A stretch of DNA of 64,000 bases from Syntrophotaleaceae bacterium (GTDB lineage Bacteria > Desulfobacterota > Desulfuromonadia > Desulfuromonadales > Syntrophotaleaceae): positions 868,001 through 932,000 of the forward strand of contig JAWKQB010000001.1 in the NCBI GenBank assembly GCA_041390365.1, in the 5' to 3' direction. The translations under genes and the position numbers were made by a program. Within the stretch, counting starts at the first letter, position 1. Every line of letters begins with the position of its first letter. The notes below the pieces were generated by a model. The model saw only the letters and a list, made by a program, of their open reading frames with translations, had not been told where the DNA came from and did no database searches. Below, in pieces: positions 17,817 to 26,798 of the stretch.

Positions 17817-20237
17817 ATGAAAACAAAATCGATGAATATACTAGAAAGTGAAGGAGGCAGAAGCGTAGTTCCGCTTCTGCCTCTGCGCGATATAGTCATT
17901 TTCCCTCATATGGTTACCCCCCTGTTCGTTGCCAGGGCCAAGTCGATCCGCGCCTTGGAAATGGCGATGGATGGCGACAAAAAGATATTCCTGGCGACCC
18001 AGAAGGACCCGCAGGTTGACGAACCGACCGGGGAAGATCTCTACGATGTCGGGACCCTGGGCCAGATTCTGCAGCTGCTGAAATTGCCGGATGGGACCAT
18101 CAAGGTTCTGGTCGAAGGGAAAGGTCGGGCCCGCATCGAAAATCTGATCAGCGAAGACGATTCCTTTCTTGCCGAAGTCGCTCTGCTGGTGGATCTGTCG
18201 GTTGAGCCCAATGCAGAGATCGAAGCCTTGAGCCGCAGCATGGCCGATCTCTTCGAGACTTATGTCAATCTGAGCAAGAAGGTCCCGGCAGAGGTCGCCT
18301 CCTCTGTGACCGCCGCCGTCGAGCCCTCCAGGCTGAGCGACACGGTGATCGCCCATCTGAACATCAGGGTCGGGGAAAAACATGTCATTCTGGCCGAGGC
18401 CGATCCGGTCAAACGGCTGGAGGACATCATCGGCCTGCTGGCGCGAGAGGTCGAGATTCTGCAGATTGAAAAAAAGATCCGCAACCGGGTCAAAGGGCAG
18501 ATGGAGCGCAGCCAGAAGGAGTATTATCTCAACGAGCAGATGCGCGCCATCCAGAAGGAACTCGGCGAGCACGATGAATTCAGCACCGAACTGCAGCAGC
18601 TCGAGGAGGCCATCGCTGAAAAAAAGATGCCAACTCTGGTTGCCCAGAAGGCCCTCGGGGAGTTGCGCAAGCTGAAGATGATGTCGCCCTCCTCGGCAGA
18701 GGCCACGGTAGTGCGCAACTATATCGACTGGCTGGTTGAACTTCCCTGGAATAAAGGCACCAAGGATCGTCGGGATCTTTCCCGCGCCGAGAGAATACTG
18801 GAAGAGGATCATTATGGCCTGGAAAGAGTCAAGGAGCGTATCCTCGAGTATCTGGCTGTCCAGGCTCTGGTCAAGAAGATAAAGGGTCCCATTCTCTGCC
18901 TGGTCGGGCCGCCAGGGGTGGGGAAAACCTCCCTGGGGCGGTCCATTGCCCGTGCCCTGGGCAGGAAATTTGCCCGCATCTCCCTTGGAGGATTGCGCGA
19001 CGAAGCCGAAATCAGAGGTCACCGCAGGACCTATATCGGGGCCATGCCCGGCAAGATCATTCAGGGGATGCGCAAGGTCGAGGTGCGCAATCCGGTTATT
19101 CTTCTCGATGAGATCGACAAAATCAGCAGCGATTTCCGGGGCGATCCCTCCTCGGCCCTGCTCGAAGTGCTCGATTCCGAACAGAACGCCACCTTCGTCG
19201 ACCATTATCTCGAGGTCGACTATGATCTGTCCCATGTGTTGTTTGTCGCTACCGCCAACAGTCTGTACTCCATTTCCCGGCCTCTGCTCGATCGTATGGA
19301 AGTCATCCGCATCGAGGGGTACACGGAGGATGAGAAGCTGAATATCGTCCGGAAATATCTGGTTCCCAAACAACTGTCGGCTCACGGGTTTGCGGCCGAT
19401 CAGGTTGAATTTTCCGATGAAGCCATTCTGGAGATCATCCGCTGCTACACGCGGGAGGCGGGTGTCAGGAACCTGGAGCGGGAGATAGCCAATATCTGCC
19501 GCAAGCTGGCCCGGATTCTGGTCAAATCGCCGGACAAGCAGATGCGTTTCCACATCGACAAACCGAACATCAAGGAGCACCTGGGCGTGCCCCGGTACGA
19601 GTATGGCACCAAGGAAGACGAAAGCGGGGTGGGACTTGCAACCGGACTGGCCTGGACCGAGGTCGGCGGGGAGCTTCTCACCATCGAAGTGTCTGTACTG
19701 CCGGGGAACGGGAAATTGACGGTGACCGGCAAACTCGGTGATGTCATGCAGGAATCCGCCAAAGCGGCCCTGAGCTATGTTCGTTCGCGATGGCGGGAAC
19801 TGGGTCTCGATAAGGAGTTTTATCACAAAGTCGACATCCATATTCATGTCCCCGAAGGGGCCATCCCCAAAGACGGCCCTTCCGCCGGCATTACCATGGC
19901 GACGGCACTGGCATCTGCCCTGACCGGGCAATCCATCGACAGGGATCTGGCCATGACCGGAGAAATTACCCTTCGGGGACGGGTGCTGGGCATCGGCGGC
20001 CTCAAGGAGAAGTTGCTGGCGGCCCGGCGGGCCGGAATCCGGCGGGTTCTGATTCCCAAGGACAACCAAAAGCACCTGGAGGAGGTTCCGCCGGCGATTC
20101 GTGATGCTCTGGAAATCGTACCGGTTTATCACATGGATCAGGTCATGGAAGAAGCGCTCAAGATTCCAGCGCCTTTGCCCCCGATGCGGGGAAAGGATGA
20201 TCTGGGTATCGCCGCGGATGATCCTCTTCGCCACTGA
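17817..20237 (+). CDS. lon: ATP-dependent Lon protease
   Basis: 806-residue LonA-type protease. The N-terminal substrate-binding domain begins PLLPLRDIVIFPHMVTPL; the AAA+ module has Walker A GPPGVGKTSLG and Walker B VILLDEIDK; the C-terminal protease domain carries the catalytic Ser in PKDGPSAGITMATAL, with the partner Lys about 43 residues later in LKEKLLAARRAG. The start is a little uncertain because ATG codons at 17817 and 17832 both lack ideal ribosome-site spacing. It follows clpX by 39 bases and ends before the HU promoter. Confidence 0.97.
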   Translation: MKTKSMNILESEGGRSVVPLLPLRDIVIFPHMVTPLFVARAKSIRALEMAMDGDKKIFLATQKDPQVDEPTGEDLYDVGTLGQILQLLKLPDGTIKVLVEGKGRARIENLISEDDSFLAEVALLVDLSVEPNAEIEALSRSMADLFETYVNLSKKVPAEVASSVTAAVEPSRLSDTVIAHLNIRVGEKHVILAEADPVKRLEDIIGLLAREVEILQIEKKIRNRVKGQMERSQKEYYLNEQMRAIQKELGEHDEFSTELQQLEEAIAEKKMPTLVAQKALGELRKLKMMSPSSAEATVVRNYIDWLVELPWNKGTKDRRDLSRAERILEEDHYGLERVKERILEYLAVQALVKKIKGPILCLVGPPGVGKTSLGRSIARALGRKFARISLGGLRDEAEIRGHRRTYIGAMPGKIIQGMRKVEVRNPVILLDEIDKISSDFRGDPSSALLEVLDSEQNATFVDHYLEVDYDLSHVLFVATANSLYSISRPLLDRMEVIRIEGYTEDEKLNIVRKYLVPKQLSAHGFAADQVEFSDEAILEIIRCYTREAGVRNLEREIANICRKLARILVKSPDKQMRFHIDKPNIKEHLGVPRYEYGTKEDESGVGLATGLAWTEVGGELLTIEVSVLPGNGKLTVTGKLGDVMQESAKAALSYVRSRWRELGLDKEFYHKVDIHIHVPEGAIPKDGPSAGITMATALASALTGQSIDRDLAMTGEITLRGRVLGIGGLKEKLLAARRAGIRRVLIPKDNQKHLEEVPPAIRDALEIVPVYHMDQVMEEALKIPAPLPPMRGKDDLGIAADDPLRH

Positions 20238-20294
20238 GAGGTGGGCACGGGCCGCAAAGGCCGTAAAAACCCGGCTCTGCGGGAAAATAATTGC

Positions 20295-20324
20295 TTGACA
20301 CTCTTTTTGTAACTCTGATATAAG
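20295..20324 (+). promoter_or_regulatory. Strong sigma-70 promoter of the HU gene
   Basis: A perfect -35 TTGACA (20295-20300) and -10 TATAAG (20319-20324) are separated by 18 bases. Transcription should begin near 20331, giving a leader of about 44 bases before the HU start. Confidence 0.8.
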
Positions 20325-20374
20325 TATCGCGTTTTCCGCAGAGCTTGTTAATTCCCATTTTATGGAGGTATATT

Positions 20375-20647
20375 GTGACTAAAGCCGATCTTGTAAATGC
20401 AATGGCAGAAAAAGCAGGTTTGAGCAAAGCTGACTCCGAGAAGGCTCTGAAATCCTTCATCGATGTGGTGACCGAGGCTCTGCAGGCCGGAGACAAAGTG
20501 GCCCTGGTGGGTTTTGGCACTTTCAGCGTCGGAGAACGCGCCGCTCGTACCGGCCAGAATCCGCAGACCGGCAAGAAAATTGAAATTCCTGCTTCCAAGA
20601 CTCCTAAGTTCAAGGCGGGAAAAGCTCTCAAAGATTCTATCAACTGA
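20375..20647 (+). CDS. HU family DNA-binding protein
   Basis: 90-residue histone-like protein that bends and compacts DNA. Typical features are TKADLVNAMAEKAGLSKADS at the start, the signature GFGTFSVGERAARTGQNPQTG, and the C-terminal PKFKAGKALKD. The start is GTG at 20375 with GGAGG at 20364-20368; the nominal upstream ATG at 20345 lacks a site and would add an unrelated tail. It has its own strong promoter and follows lon, as in related genomes. Confidence 0.96.
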   Translation: MTKADLVNAMAEKAGLSKADSEKALKSFIDVVTEALQAGDKVALVGFGTFSVGERAARTGQNPQTGKKIEIPASKTPKFKAGKALKDSIN

Positions 20648-20684
20648 TTCTTCCGTTTCGAAGGCAACAGAATCGGTCAGAACA

Positions 20685-20748
20685 AATAGGAAACTGCAAA
20701 TAGTCTACCCTGGCAAGCTTTTCACTTGACTATGGACGGTTTCCTATT
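20685..20748. repeat. Inverted repeat AATAGGAAAC / GTTTCCTATT
   Basis: Two perfect 10-base arms at 20685-20694 and 20739-20748 are separated by 44 bases, between the HU gene and tRNA-Asp. No T tract follows, so it is not an ordinary terminator. Confidence 0.75.
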
Positions 20749-20759
20749 CGTTTCTTTAT

Positions 20760-20836
20760 GGGGCTGTAGTAGAGTCGGTTACAACGCCGGCCTGTCACGC
20801 CGGAGGTCGCGGGTTCGAGTCCCGTCAGCCCCGCCA
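20760..20836 (+). tRNA. tRNA-Asp (anticodon GTC)
   Basis: Acceptor GGGGCTG pairs with CAGCCCC, the anticodon loop is CTGTCAC between CCGGC and GCCGG, the T arm is GCGGG-TTCGAGT-CCCGT, and CCA is encoded. A terminator follows at once. Confidence 0.97.
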
Positions 20837-20845
20837 TTCAAACGC

Positions 20846-20875
20846 AAGGCGATCCTTTTCCAGGGTCGCCTTTTT
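20846..20875 (+). terminator. Rho-independent terminator after tRNA-Asp
   Basis: AGGCGATCC (20847-20855) can pair with GGGTCGCCT (20863-20871) around a 7-base loop, and T5 follows. Confidence 0.85.
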
Positions 20876-20906
20876 GTCTTTGGAGAGAAGCGGATTTTTG
20901 AACCTC

Positions 20907-20935
20907 TTAATAAAACGCCAAGTCTATGGTATTAT
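20907..20935 (+). promoter_or_regulatory. Possible promoter giving a leaderless gspF transcript
   Basis: TTAATA (20907-20912) and TATTAT (20930-20935) are separated by 17 bases. The predicted transcription start falls within about three bases of the gspF ATG, and no ribosome site is visible before that ATG. Confidence 0.4.
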
Positions 20936-20944
20936 TGATCCATC

Positions 20945-22150
20945 ATGCCCAGTTTCCAATGTAAAATCGGTCTCCCCGACGGAAGGGTTGTCGAGAAGGA
21001 AATAGACGCCTTCAGCAGGGATGCTCTTCGGGATAGCCTCGAAGCCCAGGGAATGCATGTCTTCAGCATTCGCAAGAGGCTTTCTGCGTCCTGGTTGGGC
21101 TTGGGCAGTGGGGGGCGCTGGTCCGGAAGACAGTTTCTCGCCTTCAACCAGGAATTCCTGGTGCTTCTGAGTTCCGGCCTGCCGATCCTCGATGTGCTTG
21201 ATACGGTTTCCGAGCAGATGGAGTCAAGAGCCGTCCGCGGAGTCCTTCAGGAAATCAGGCAGGAGGTCAAAGGGGGGGCGACCCTTTCGGAAGCTTTCGG
21301 AAAATTCCCCCGCTATTTCCCCGCCCTTTTTGTGGCGTCTCTGCGATCCGGTGAGAGGTCAGGCGATCTACCGGTCACGATCGGTCGATACATCGCCTAC
21401 CAGCAAAGAACCGAAAGGATCAAGAGCAAGGTTCGGAATGCGTCCTTTTATCCCATGTTTTTGCTGTTTGCGGCGACTCTGGTGCTGTTTTTCCTGCTGC
21501 TGTATGTGATTCCCACCTTCAGCCAGATTTATGCCGACGCCCGGGTCGAACTTCCTTTTCTGACCCGTGTCCTGATCGGGTTTGCCAATCTGCTCAAAGA
21601 CCATTTTGTTTTATTGCTGGTCGCTCTGGTCATTGTCGTTTTCGGAGTACGCAAGGCTCTCGGTACACCCAGGGGGCGAGAATGGTTCGACAGGGGAAAA
21701 CTGGAGATTCCTTTCCTGAAACACCTTTTTCGCGATTATGCCCTGACAGGTTTCTGTCGAACCCTGGCTACAACCCTTTCCAGTGGTATCCCTGTTATTC
21801 CGGCCCTGGGCATGGCCGGCGGCGTTATCAACAACCAGATTCTCAGGCGGCGGACTTCCCTTTCCATCAAGCGGGTAGAGGAGGGCATGAGGTTGTCTCA
21901 GGCTTTGGACGAAGCCGGTTTTTTCCCGCCGGTCGCTTTACGTATGATCGGCGTAGGGGAAAAATCGGGTGCCCTCAGTGAGATGCTCGAGGATGTGGCC
22001 GTCTATTACGAACAGGAGCTTGAAAGACGCCTGGATCGCCTGACCACCCTGGTCGAACCCCTGATGATGGCATTCATCGGGCTGGTCATCGGGGTGCTGG
22101 TGGTTGCCATGTATGTCCCCATTTTTCAGCTTGCCGGTACGGTACGTTAA
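20945..22150 (+). CDS. gspF: Type II secretion / pilus inner-membrane platform protein, GspF/PulF family
   Basis: 401-residue polytopic platform protein that couples the assembly ATPase to pseudopilus growth. It has the two repeated GspF domains (FLVLLSSGLPILDVLDTV and FCRTLATTLSSGIPVIPAL) and three membrane segments, near residues 172-195, 218-236 and 376-398. The N-terminus (MPSFQCKIGLPDGR) fits the usual family start although no ribosome site precedes it. It is the first gene of a tight run that continues with gspE, pilM/N/O-like genes and a secretin. Confidence 0.95.
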   Translation: MPSFQCKIGLPDGRVVEKEIDAFSRDALRDSLEAQGMHVFSIRKRLSASWLGLGSGGRWSGRQFLAFNQEFLVLLSSGLPILDVLDTVSEQMESRAVRGVLQEIRQEVKGGATLSEAFGKFPRYFPALFVASLRSGERSGDLPVTIGRYIAYQQRTERIKSKVRNASFYPMFLLFAATLVLFFLLLYVIPTFSQIYADARVELPFLTRVLIGFANLLKDHFVLLLVALVIVVFGVRKALGTPRGREWFDRGKLEIPFLKHLFRDYALTGFCRTLATTLSSGIPVIPALGMAGGVINNQILRRRTSLSIKRVEEGMRLSQALDEAGFFPPVALRMIGVGEKSGALSEMLEDVAVYYEQELERRLDRLTTLVEPLMMAFIGLVIGVLVVAMYVPIFQLAGTVR

Positions 22151-22169
22151 GCAGTTCGGAGATTAAGGA

Positions 22170-23903
22170 ATGGTCAAAAAGTGGAAGAAGATCGGTGAGC
22201 TGCTGCTGGAAGAGGGGGCGATCGCTCCCGCTCAAGTCAACTATCTGCTGCAGAGGATGACCCTGACCGGCGAGAGGTTCGGCGAAACCGGAGTCGGCGA
22301 GGGGTTGTTCGATGAGGATGTCCTGGCACGCATGCTGGCCCGTCAATTTGATCTCGAATACATGGATATCACCGGCTATTCGCCCGATCCCGAGCTGAAA
22401 AGCCTGCTGCCGGCGAACCTGCCCGATCGCTGGGGGGTTGTCCCCCTGATGAGGATCCCGGAGGGCGTCGTGTTCGCCATTGCCGATCCCACCGACGCCG
22501 CAACGCTCGACCGACTCGAACTTCTGGTGCAGGAGCCGCTTGTTCTGAGGGTCGCCGCCCGCGGCAAGATCCGTAAACTGGTGGAGGGCAGTGAGGTGAC
22601 ATCCAACACGGTCCTCAAGGAGGTTTCCGAAGATCTCAAACTGCAACTGGTCAAGGAGACCGACCGGGGCGAGGAAATCCTGTCCCTGGAGAAGCTCACA
22701 GCGGATACCAGCCCCATCATCCGCCTGATCGACAGCACCCTGTTCGATGCCATCAACAAGCGGGCGAGCGATATCCATATCGAAAACAGCCAGGAGGGAG
22801 TGCTGATCAAATATCGTGTGGACGGCGTTCTCTACCGTGCCACCGAACCCCTGCCAGGACACTTCCAGAGCCCTGTCATAAGCCGTATCAAGGTCATGAG
22901 CGAACTGGATATCTCTGAACGCCGCATTCCTCAGGACGGGCGGTTCAAGGTTCTGGTCGGAGGCCGATCGATCGATTTCCGCGTCTCGATCCTCCCCAGC
23001 AGTTTCGGCGAGGACGCGGTCATCCGAATTCTCGACAAAGAGAGCATTGCCGCCGATCTTAAGGGGCTGAGCCTGGAAGCTCTCGGCTACAACGAGAGAG
23101 AATTGCGCCGTTTCCGCAGGATCATTCGCGAACCCTATGGTATGGTGCTGGTTACGGGCCCGACCGGCAGCGGCAAAACCACTACGCTTTACGCGGCATT
23201 GTCTGAAATCTACAACGAGCAGGAAAAGATCATTACGATTGAAGATCCAGTGGAATACCAGGTCAAAGGGGTGGTGCAGGTGCCCGTTAACGAAAAGAAA
23301 GGGTTGACCTTTGCCCGCGGGCTTCGCTCGATACTGCGGCACGATCCTGACAAGATCATGGTCGGGGAGATCCGGGATCCGGAAACCGCTCAGATATCCG
23401 TTCAGTCCGCTCTGACCGGCCATCTGGTGTTTACCACCGTGCATGCCAACAACGTATTTGATGTCCTTGGACGATTTCTGCATATGGGGCTTGATCCCTA
23501 CAACTTCGTCTCCTGTCTCAACTGTGTCGCCGCCCAGCGTCTGGTGCGCAAGTTGTGCCCGGCCTGCAAGGTTCCGATCAGATACGATGACCAGGCTCTG
23601 AAGGATTCCGGACTGGACCCGAAGCATTTCCGGGAAAAAACATTCTATGGGGGGAAAGGGTGCCCTCAATGTCATGGTCTGGGATATTTCGGCCGGTCGG
23701 CCATCATCGAACTGCTCGACCTTAACGACGAGATCCGGGAGCTGATCATCAACAAGGCTCCTATTGGGCGCCTGCGGGACGCGGCCGCTCGTGGCGGAAC
23801 GGTATTTTTGCGGGAGGCGGCTCTGGAAAAGGTTTTTGCCGGAGTAACCACCCTGGAGGAAATCAACCGGGTGACCTTTGTCGAACAGACGGAGGATTTG
23901 TGA
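22170..23903 (+). CDS. gspE: Type II secretion / type IV pilus assembly ATPase, GspE/PulE family
   Basis: 577-residue cytoplasmic ATPase that powers the secretion system. The N-terminal GspE-N domain (LLLEEGAIAPAQVNYLLQRM) is followed by the ATPase core with Walker A GPTGSGKTTT, the Asp box ITIEDPVEY, Walker B IMVGEIRDPETA and the His box TGHLVFTTVHANN. The C-terminal metal-binding loop has paired cysteines (CPACK and CPQCHGLGYFGR). The stop overlaps the GTG start of the next gene by three bases. Confidence 0.96.
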   Translation: MVKKWKKIGELLLEEGAIAPAQVNYLLQRMTLTGERFGETGVGEGLFDEDVLARMLARQFDLEYMDITGYSPDPELKSLLPANLPDRWGVVPLMRIPEGVVFAIADPTDAATLDRLELLVQEPLVLRVAARGKIRKLVEGSEVTSNTVLKEVSEDLKLQLVKETDRGEEILSLEKLTADTSPIIRLIDSTLFDAINKRASDIHIENSQEGVLIKYRVDGVLYRATEPLPGHFQSPVISRIKVMSELDISERRIPQDGRFKVLVGGRSIDFRVSILPSSFGEDAVIRILDKESIAADLKGLSLEALGYNERELRRFRRIIREPYGMVLVTGPTGSGKTTTLYAALSEIYNEQEKIITIEDPVEYQVKGVVQVPVNEKKGLTFARGLRSILRHDPDKIMVGEIRDPETAQISVQSALTGHLVFTTVHANNVFDVLGRFLHMGLDPYNFVSCLNCVAAQRLVRKLCPACKVPIRYDDQALKDSGLDPKHFREKTFYGGKGCPQCHGLGYFGRSAIIELLDLNDEIRELIINKAPIGRLRDAAARGGTVFLREAALEKVFAGVTTLEEINRVTFVEQTEDL

Positions 23904-24805
23904 AAGGGAGATTGTATCTCGGTCTGGATATCGGTCCCGAGCGGCTGCGCGCGGTCGCTCTGCGCCGGACCATGAAAAAGCAGTCCCTTCTTGTCGCTGC
24001 CAGAAGCGTTCCTCTTGAACAGGGAGTGCTGCGGATCGAGTTGAGGGAACCCAACGTTCTTCGGCCGGAAGTCTTCGTTCCTGTGGTGCACGAGATGGTG
24101 ACTTCCCTTGGTGGTCAGGAAGAGCGGATCGCCGTGACACTGGGGGCCGGGGCCGGAATGCTTCTGCCGGTTGAAGTGGAGGGGGCCCTCGGCAACAGGG
24201 GGGAAGGGGAAGAGCTTCTCAAGTGGCAACTGAAAAGTCGTGTGCCGGTGGATCCTGCCGGGATCCGGCTCGATTATCAGATCCTGGAAAGAACCGATTC
24301 CGGGCGTTCCCGGATACTGGCCGGGATAATGGACGTTAAGGTTCTCGATCAGTATGAAGGGCTGTTGACAGAAGCAGGTTTCAATCCTGTTGCGGTTCAG
24401 TTCCATATCCTGAGCCTATTCAATTTTTACAGGTCCCGTTTCGATTTCGGCAACGATTTCCTGCTTTTGTCCATCGAAAGCGGCGAGATCGGCATGCTCT
24501 ATTTTCAGGGCGGGAGTCTGCGCTTTTGTCGCAGTCGTCAGCAGAGGCCGGGTTCCGATCGCCTGATACAGGAACTGCATCGCAGCATGGTCACCTGCCA
24601 TGACCAGTTTCCGGGCTCCGCCAGGGCAGCGGTTTTTCTGCACGGGTCCGACCCCCGCATACAATCTCTGACACCGACCATTTCCGAAATATTCGGGCGG
24701 GAGGCGGTGGTCTTGAAACCGCACCAGGAAGTGGCAGCAGAAGTCAAACTGGAACACTGTCATCATCTGGCGGCTGCCATCGGGGCAGCAGAGAGCATGA
24801 TGTAG
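23900..24805 (+). CDS. pilM: PilM-like actin-fold assembly protein
   Basis: 301-residue protein with a PilM/GspL-type actin-like fold: LYLGLDIGPERLRAVALR is the first phosphate-like loop, and LLLSIESGEIGMLYFQGGSL the second. No membrane segment is seen, so it is the cytoplasmic PilM type rather than full GspL. It would link the ATPase to the PilN/PilO membrane pair. The GTG start overlaps the gspE stop and is served by GGAGG at 23891-23895. The assignment rests on fold features and position. Confidence 0.85.
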   Translation: MKGRLYLGLDIGPERLRAVALRRTMKKQSLLVAARSVPLEQGVLRIELREPNVLRPEVFVPVVHEMVTSLGGQEERIAVTLGAGAGMLLPVEVEGALGNRGEGEELLKWQLKSRVPVDPAGIRLDYQILERTDSGRSRILAGIMDVKVLDQYEGLLTEAGFNPVAVQFHILSLFNFYRSRFDFGNDFLLLSIESGEIGMLYFQGGSLRFCRSRQQRPGSDRLIQELHRSMVTCHDQFPGSARAAVFLHGSDPRIQSLTPTISEIFGREAVVLKPHQEVAAEVKLEHCHHLAAAIGAAESMM

Positions 24806-24812
24806 GAGGCCT

Positions 24813-25373
24813 ATGAAGTTCACCCTGAACATGGCCAGTCGCCGCTACATCAACCGGCGCTTACTTTACCGGTTTTATCTGGCGGTGATCCTGGTCCTTT
24901 CCGTCCTGCTCATCATTCTCTTCTTCAACGGATTGCGGCTCGCCGGCTATGCAAGCCAGTTCCGGGAGCACCTGGAGAATCTGCAACACCAGGGATCCGG
25001 TAATGGCGAGGCGGGAAAGGAGCCACCGTCCGCCGCCGAGCTGATACGACTTCGCACAGAGCTCGACTTTGCCCGAACGGTTCTGCGACAGGACAATTTC
25101 CGCTGGACCAGCCTATTAAATCGGCTTGAGGATATTGCCGTCGAAGGGATCCGGGTGCAGACCATCGAACCGGATTATCGCAGCGGGGCCCTGACCTTGT
25201 CCGCTCTTGCCCGTGACCATCAGATATTTCAGGATTTTTTGAATAACCTGCTGACTGCGGGACAATTTACCGACGTTTATCTGCTGGAGCAGGATCGGAT
25301 CCAGATCAGGGATGCAGACAACCAGACCCGCACGGCAGTTAGTTTTCGCGTGGAACTGAAGGGAGCTTTCTAG
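24813..25373 (+). CDS. pilN: PilN-like inner-membrane assembly protein
   Basis: 186-residue bitopic protein: a short cytoplasmic tail (KFTLNMASRRYINRRLL, the PilN segment that binds PilM), a membrane helix near residues 20-42, then a periplasmic coiled-coil and ferredoxin-like fold (LRQDNFRWTSLLNRLEDIAV is characteristic of PilN). It starts 7 bases after the pilM-like gene, with AGGAGG upstream. Confidence 0.88.
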   Translation: MKFTLNMASRRYINRRLLYRFYLAVILVLSVLLIILFFNGLRLAGYASQFREHLENLQHQGSGNGEAGKEPPSAAELIRLRTELDFARTVLRQDNFRWTSLLNRLEDIAVEGIRVQTIEPDYRSGALTLSALARDHQIFQDFLNNLLTAGQFTDVYLLEQDRIQIRDADNQTRTAVSFRVELKGAF

Positions 25374-25374
25374 C

Positions 25375-25941
25375 ATGCCCAGGGAAAACTTTTTTCGCGC
25401 GCTGTGGCGGCTGAACAGGACATGGCCGGTGGTGGCGGCAGCCCTGTTGCTGCTCAATATCCTGGGCTGGCTGGTTGTCGGCTGGGTGATCGCACCCGAG
25501 GTGGAACAGGCGCGACAGGCCCTGGCCCGGCAGCAGGAGCTGCAGCGGCAGCGGCGGGCCGGAAGCCTGCCCGGCGAAAGCGGTGTCTCCTATCAGGCCG
25601 GCCGGCAGGAAATAGAGCGGTTCAGCCGGCTGTTGCTGACAAAAGAGGAGCTGACCCTTTTTTTGCAGGAGATCTACAATCTGGCACAGGAAGCCGGTCT
25701 GGATATCGAACGGATCAGCTTCCAGCCGGAGTTTCTCGAGGAGCAGGAAATGCTTCGATATACGCTCGATTTTTCCGTGACCGGCAGCTATGCCCAGATC
25801 AAGGAATTCGTTCACGGGTTCGAGACTTCGGACCGCATCATGGTTCTGGAGAAGATGAGTCTCAGCGGGGAGGAGGCGGGAGAAGATCGGGTTTCTTTGG
25901 GTTTGCAGCTGTCCACCTATTTCCGGTCGAATAAACGATGA
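25375..25941 (+). CDS. pilO: PilO-like inner-membrane assembly protein
   Basis: 188-residue bitopic protein with a membrane helix near residues 17-38, a coiled coil (EVEQARQALARQQELQRQRR) and a periplasmic domain with GSYAQIKEFVHGFETSDRIM, a typical PilO segment. It begins one base after the pilN-like stop and overlaps the next gene by four bases, so the genes are translationally coupled. Confidence 0.87.
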   Translation: MPRENFFRALWRLNRTWPVVAAALLLLNILGWLVVGWVIAPEVEQARQALARQQELQRQRRAGSLPGESGVSYQAGRQEIERFSRLLLTKEELTLFLQEIYNLAQEAGLDIERISFQPEFLEEQEMLRYTLDFSVTGSYAQIKEFVHGFETSDRIMVLEKMSLSGEEAGEDRVSLGLQLSTYFRSNKR

Positions 25942-26798
25942 ACAGACAGAAGAAGCTTCTCTACGTTTTGCTGGGAATGTTCGTTCTGGCCCTGATCTAC
26001 GCCATCAGCAGCTACCCCAGGAGGGAGCGCGTGGTGGGGGAGCCTGCTGCCGCTGTGCCAAGTCAGCAGCAGGTCCAGGCACCGGCCCCGCGGACGGGCG
26101 GACAGCAGAAACGCCTTCCGCAGGTCGAGCAGGAAGCTGAGGTTGCCGGTACTGCAGAGGTCAAACGGAACATCTTCGAACCGCTTTTCCCGCCGGCACC
26201 CCCCCCACCTCCTCCGCCGGTACCCGGTACCGGTGCAGGGGAGGGAGGTGAACCGGCCCCGCAAGATCTTCCTCCTCCTGCGCCTCCTTTTGAGCTTTTG
26301 GGTTATGTGCAGAAAAACCAGGATCAGATAGTCTTTCTCAGCAGGGCCAACGAGGTGTTCATCGTCCGCCCCGAGGAGCGGTTCGGGGAAAACAATCAGT
26401 ACCGTATCATGCAAGCCGGGCCGGATCGTGTCATTATCCGGGAGCAGGGGGGGCAGGAAACCACTCTGTTCTTTTCTGAGCAGGAATCGGGTGTGCAACA
26501 GGGGGGGCAGCCTTTTTCCGGTTTTCAGGCCCCTCAGCAAGGAGAAGATCTGCCGATGCCCGAACCCCCCGCCGAACCGGAAATGTCCCCTGAAGAGCCT
26601 CAGGAGGCATTCCCCGAAGAATTCCAGGAACCACCCGAGCAGCCTGTAGATGCAGAAACCGGTCCAGCCGATGAGGAAGCAGCCACATCTCCCCTGGCAC
26701 CCGGCTTGATCGATCCCGAGGATGAGTTGGACAATGGCAATGAAAACATAATCGAGGAGGAGACGGCTCCTTCCGGGAATGAGGTTCCCAATGAATAA
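25938..26798 (+). CDS. PilP/GspC-like proline-rich periplasmic protein
   Basis: 286-residue protein with a membrane anchor near residues 6-22, then a segment rich in Pro and Gln, a core with AEVKRNIFEPLFPP and FELLGYVQKNQDQIVFLSRA that resembles the homology region of GspC/PilP proteins, and an acidic tail. Such proteins join the inner-membrane platform to the secretin. The poly-Pro stretch (residues about 88-97) is striking. Position between the PilO-like gene and the secretin gene supports the role. The exact family name is uncertain. Confidence 0.7.
   Translation: MNRQKKLLYVLLGMFVLALIYAISSYPRRERVVGEPAAAVPSQQQVQAPAPRTGGQQKRLPQVEQEAEVAGTAEVKRNIFEPLFPPAPPPPPPPVPGTGAGEGGEPAPQDLPPPAPPFELLGYVQKNQDQIVFLSRANEVFIVRPEERFGENNQYRIMQAGPDRVIIREQGGQETTLFFSEQESGVQQGGQPFSGFQAPQQGEDLPMPEPPAEPEMSPEEPQEAFPEEFQEPPEQPVDAETGPADEEAATSPLAPGLIDPEDELDNGNENIIEEETAPSGNEVPNE

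Noticed and set aside
17841..20234. 797-residue open frame antisense to lon
   Set aside because: It mirrors the lon frame almost exactly, has no ribosome site or recognisable motifs, and such long antisense frames are expected in GC-rich genes. Lon is certain.
22086..24140. 684-residue open frame antisense to gspE
   Set aside because: It overlaps the certain gspE and the pilM-like gene and shows no domain that I recognise.
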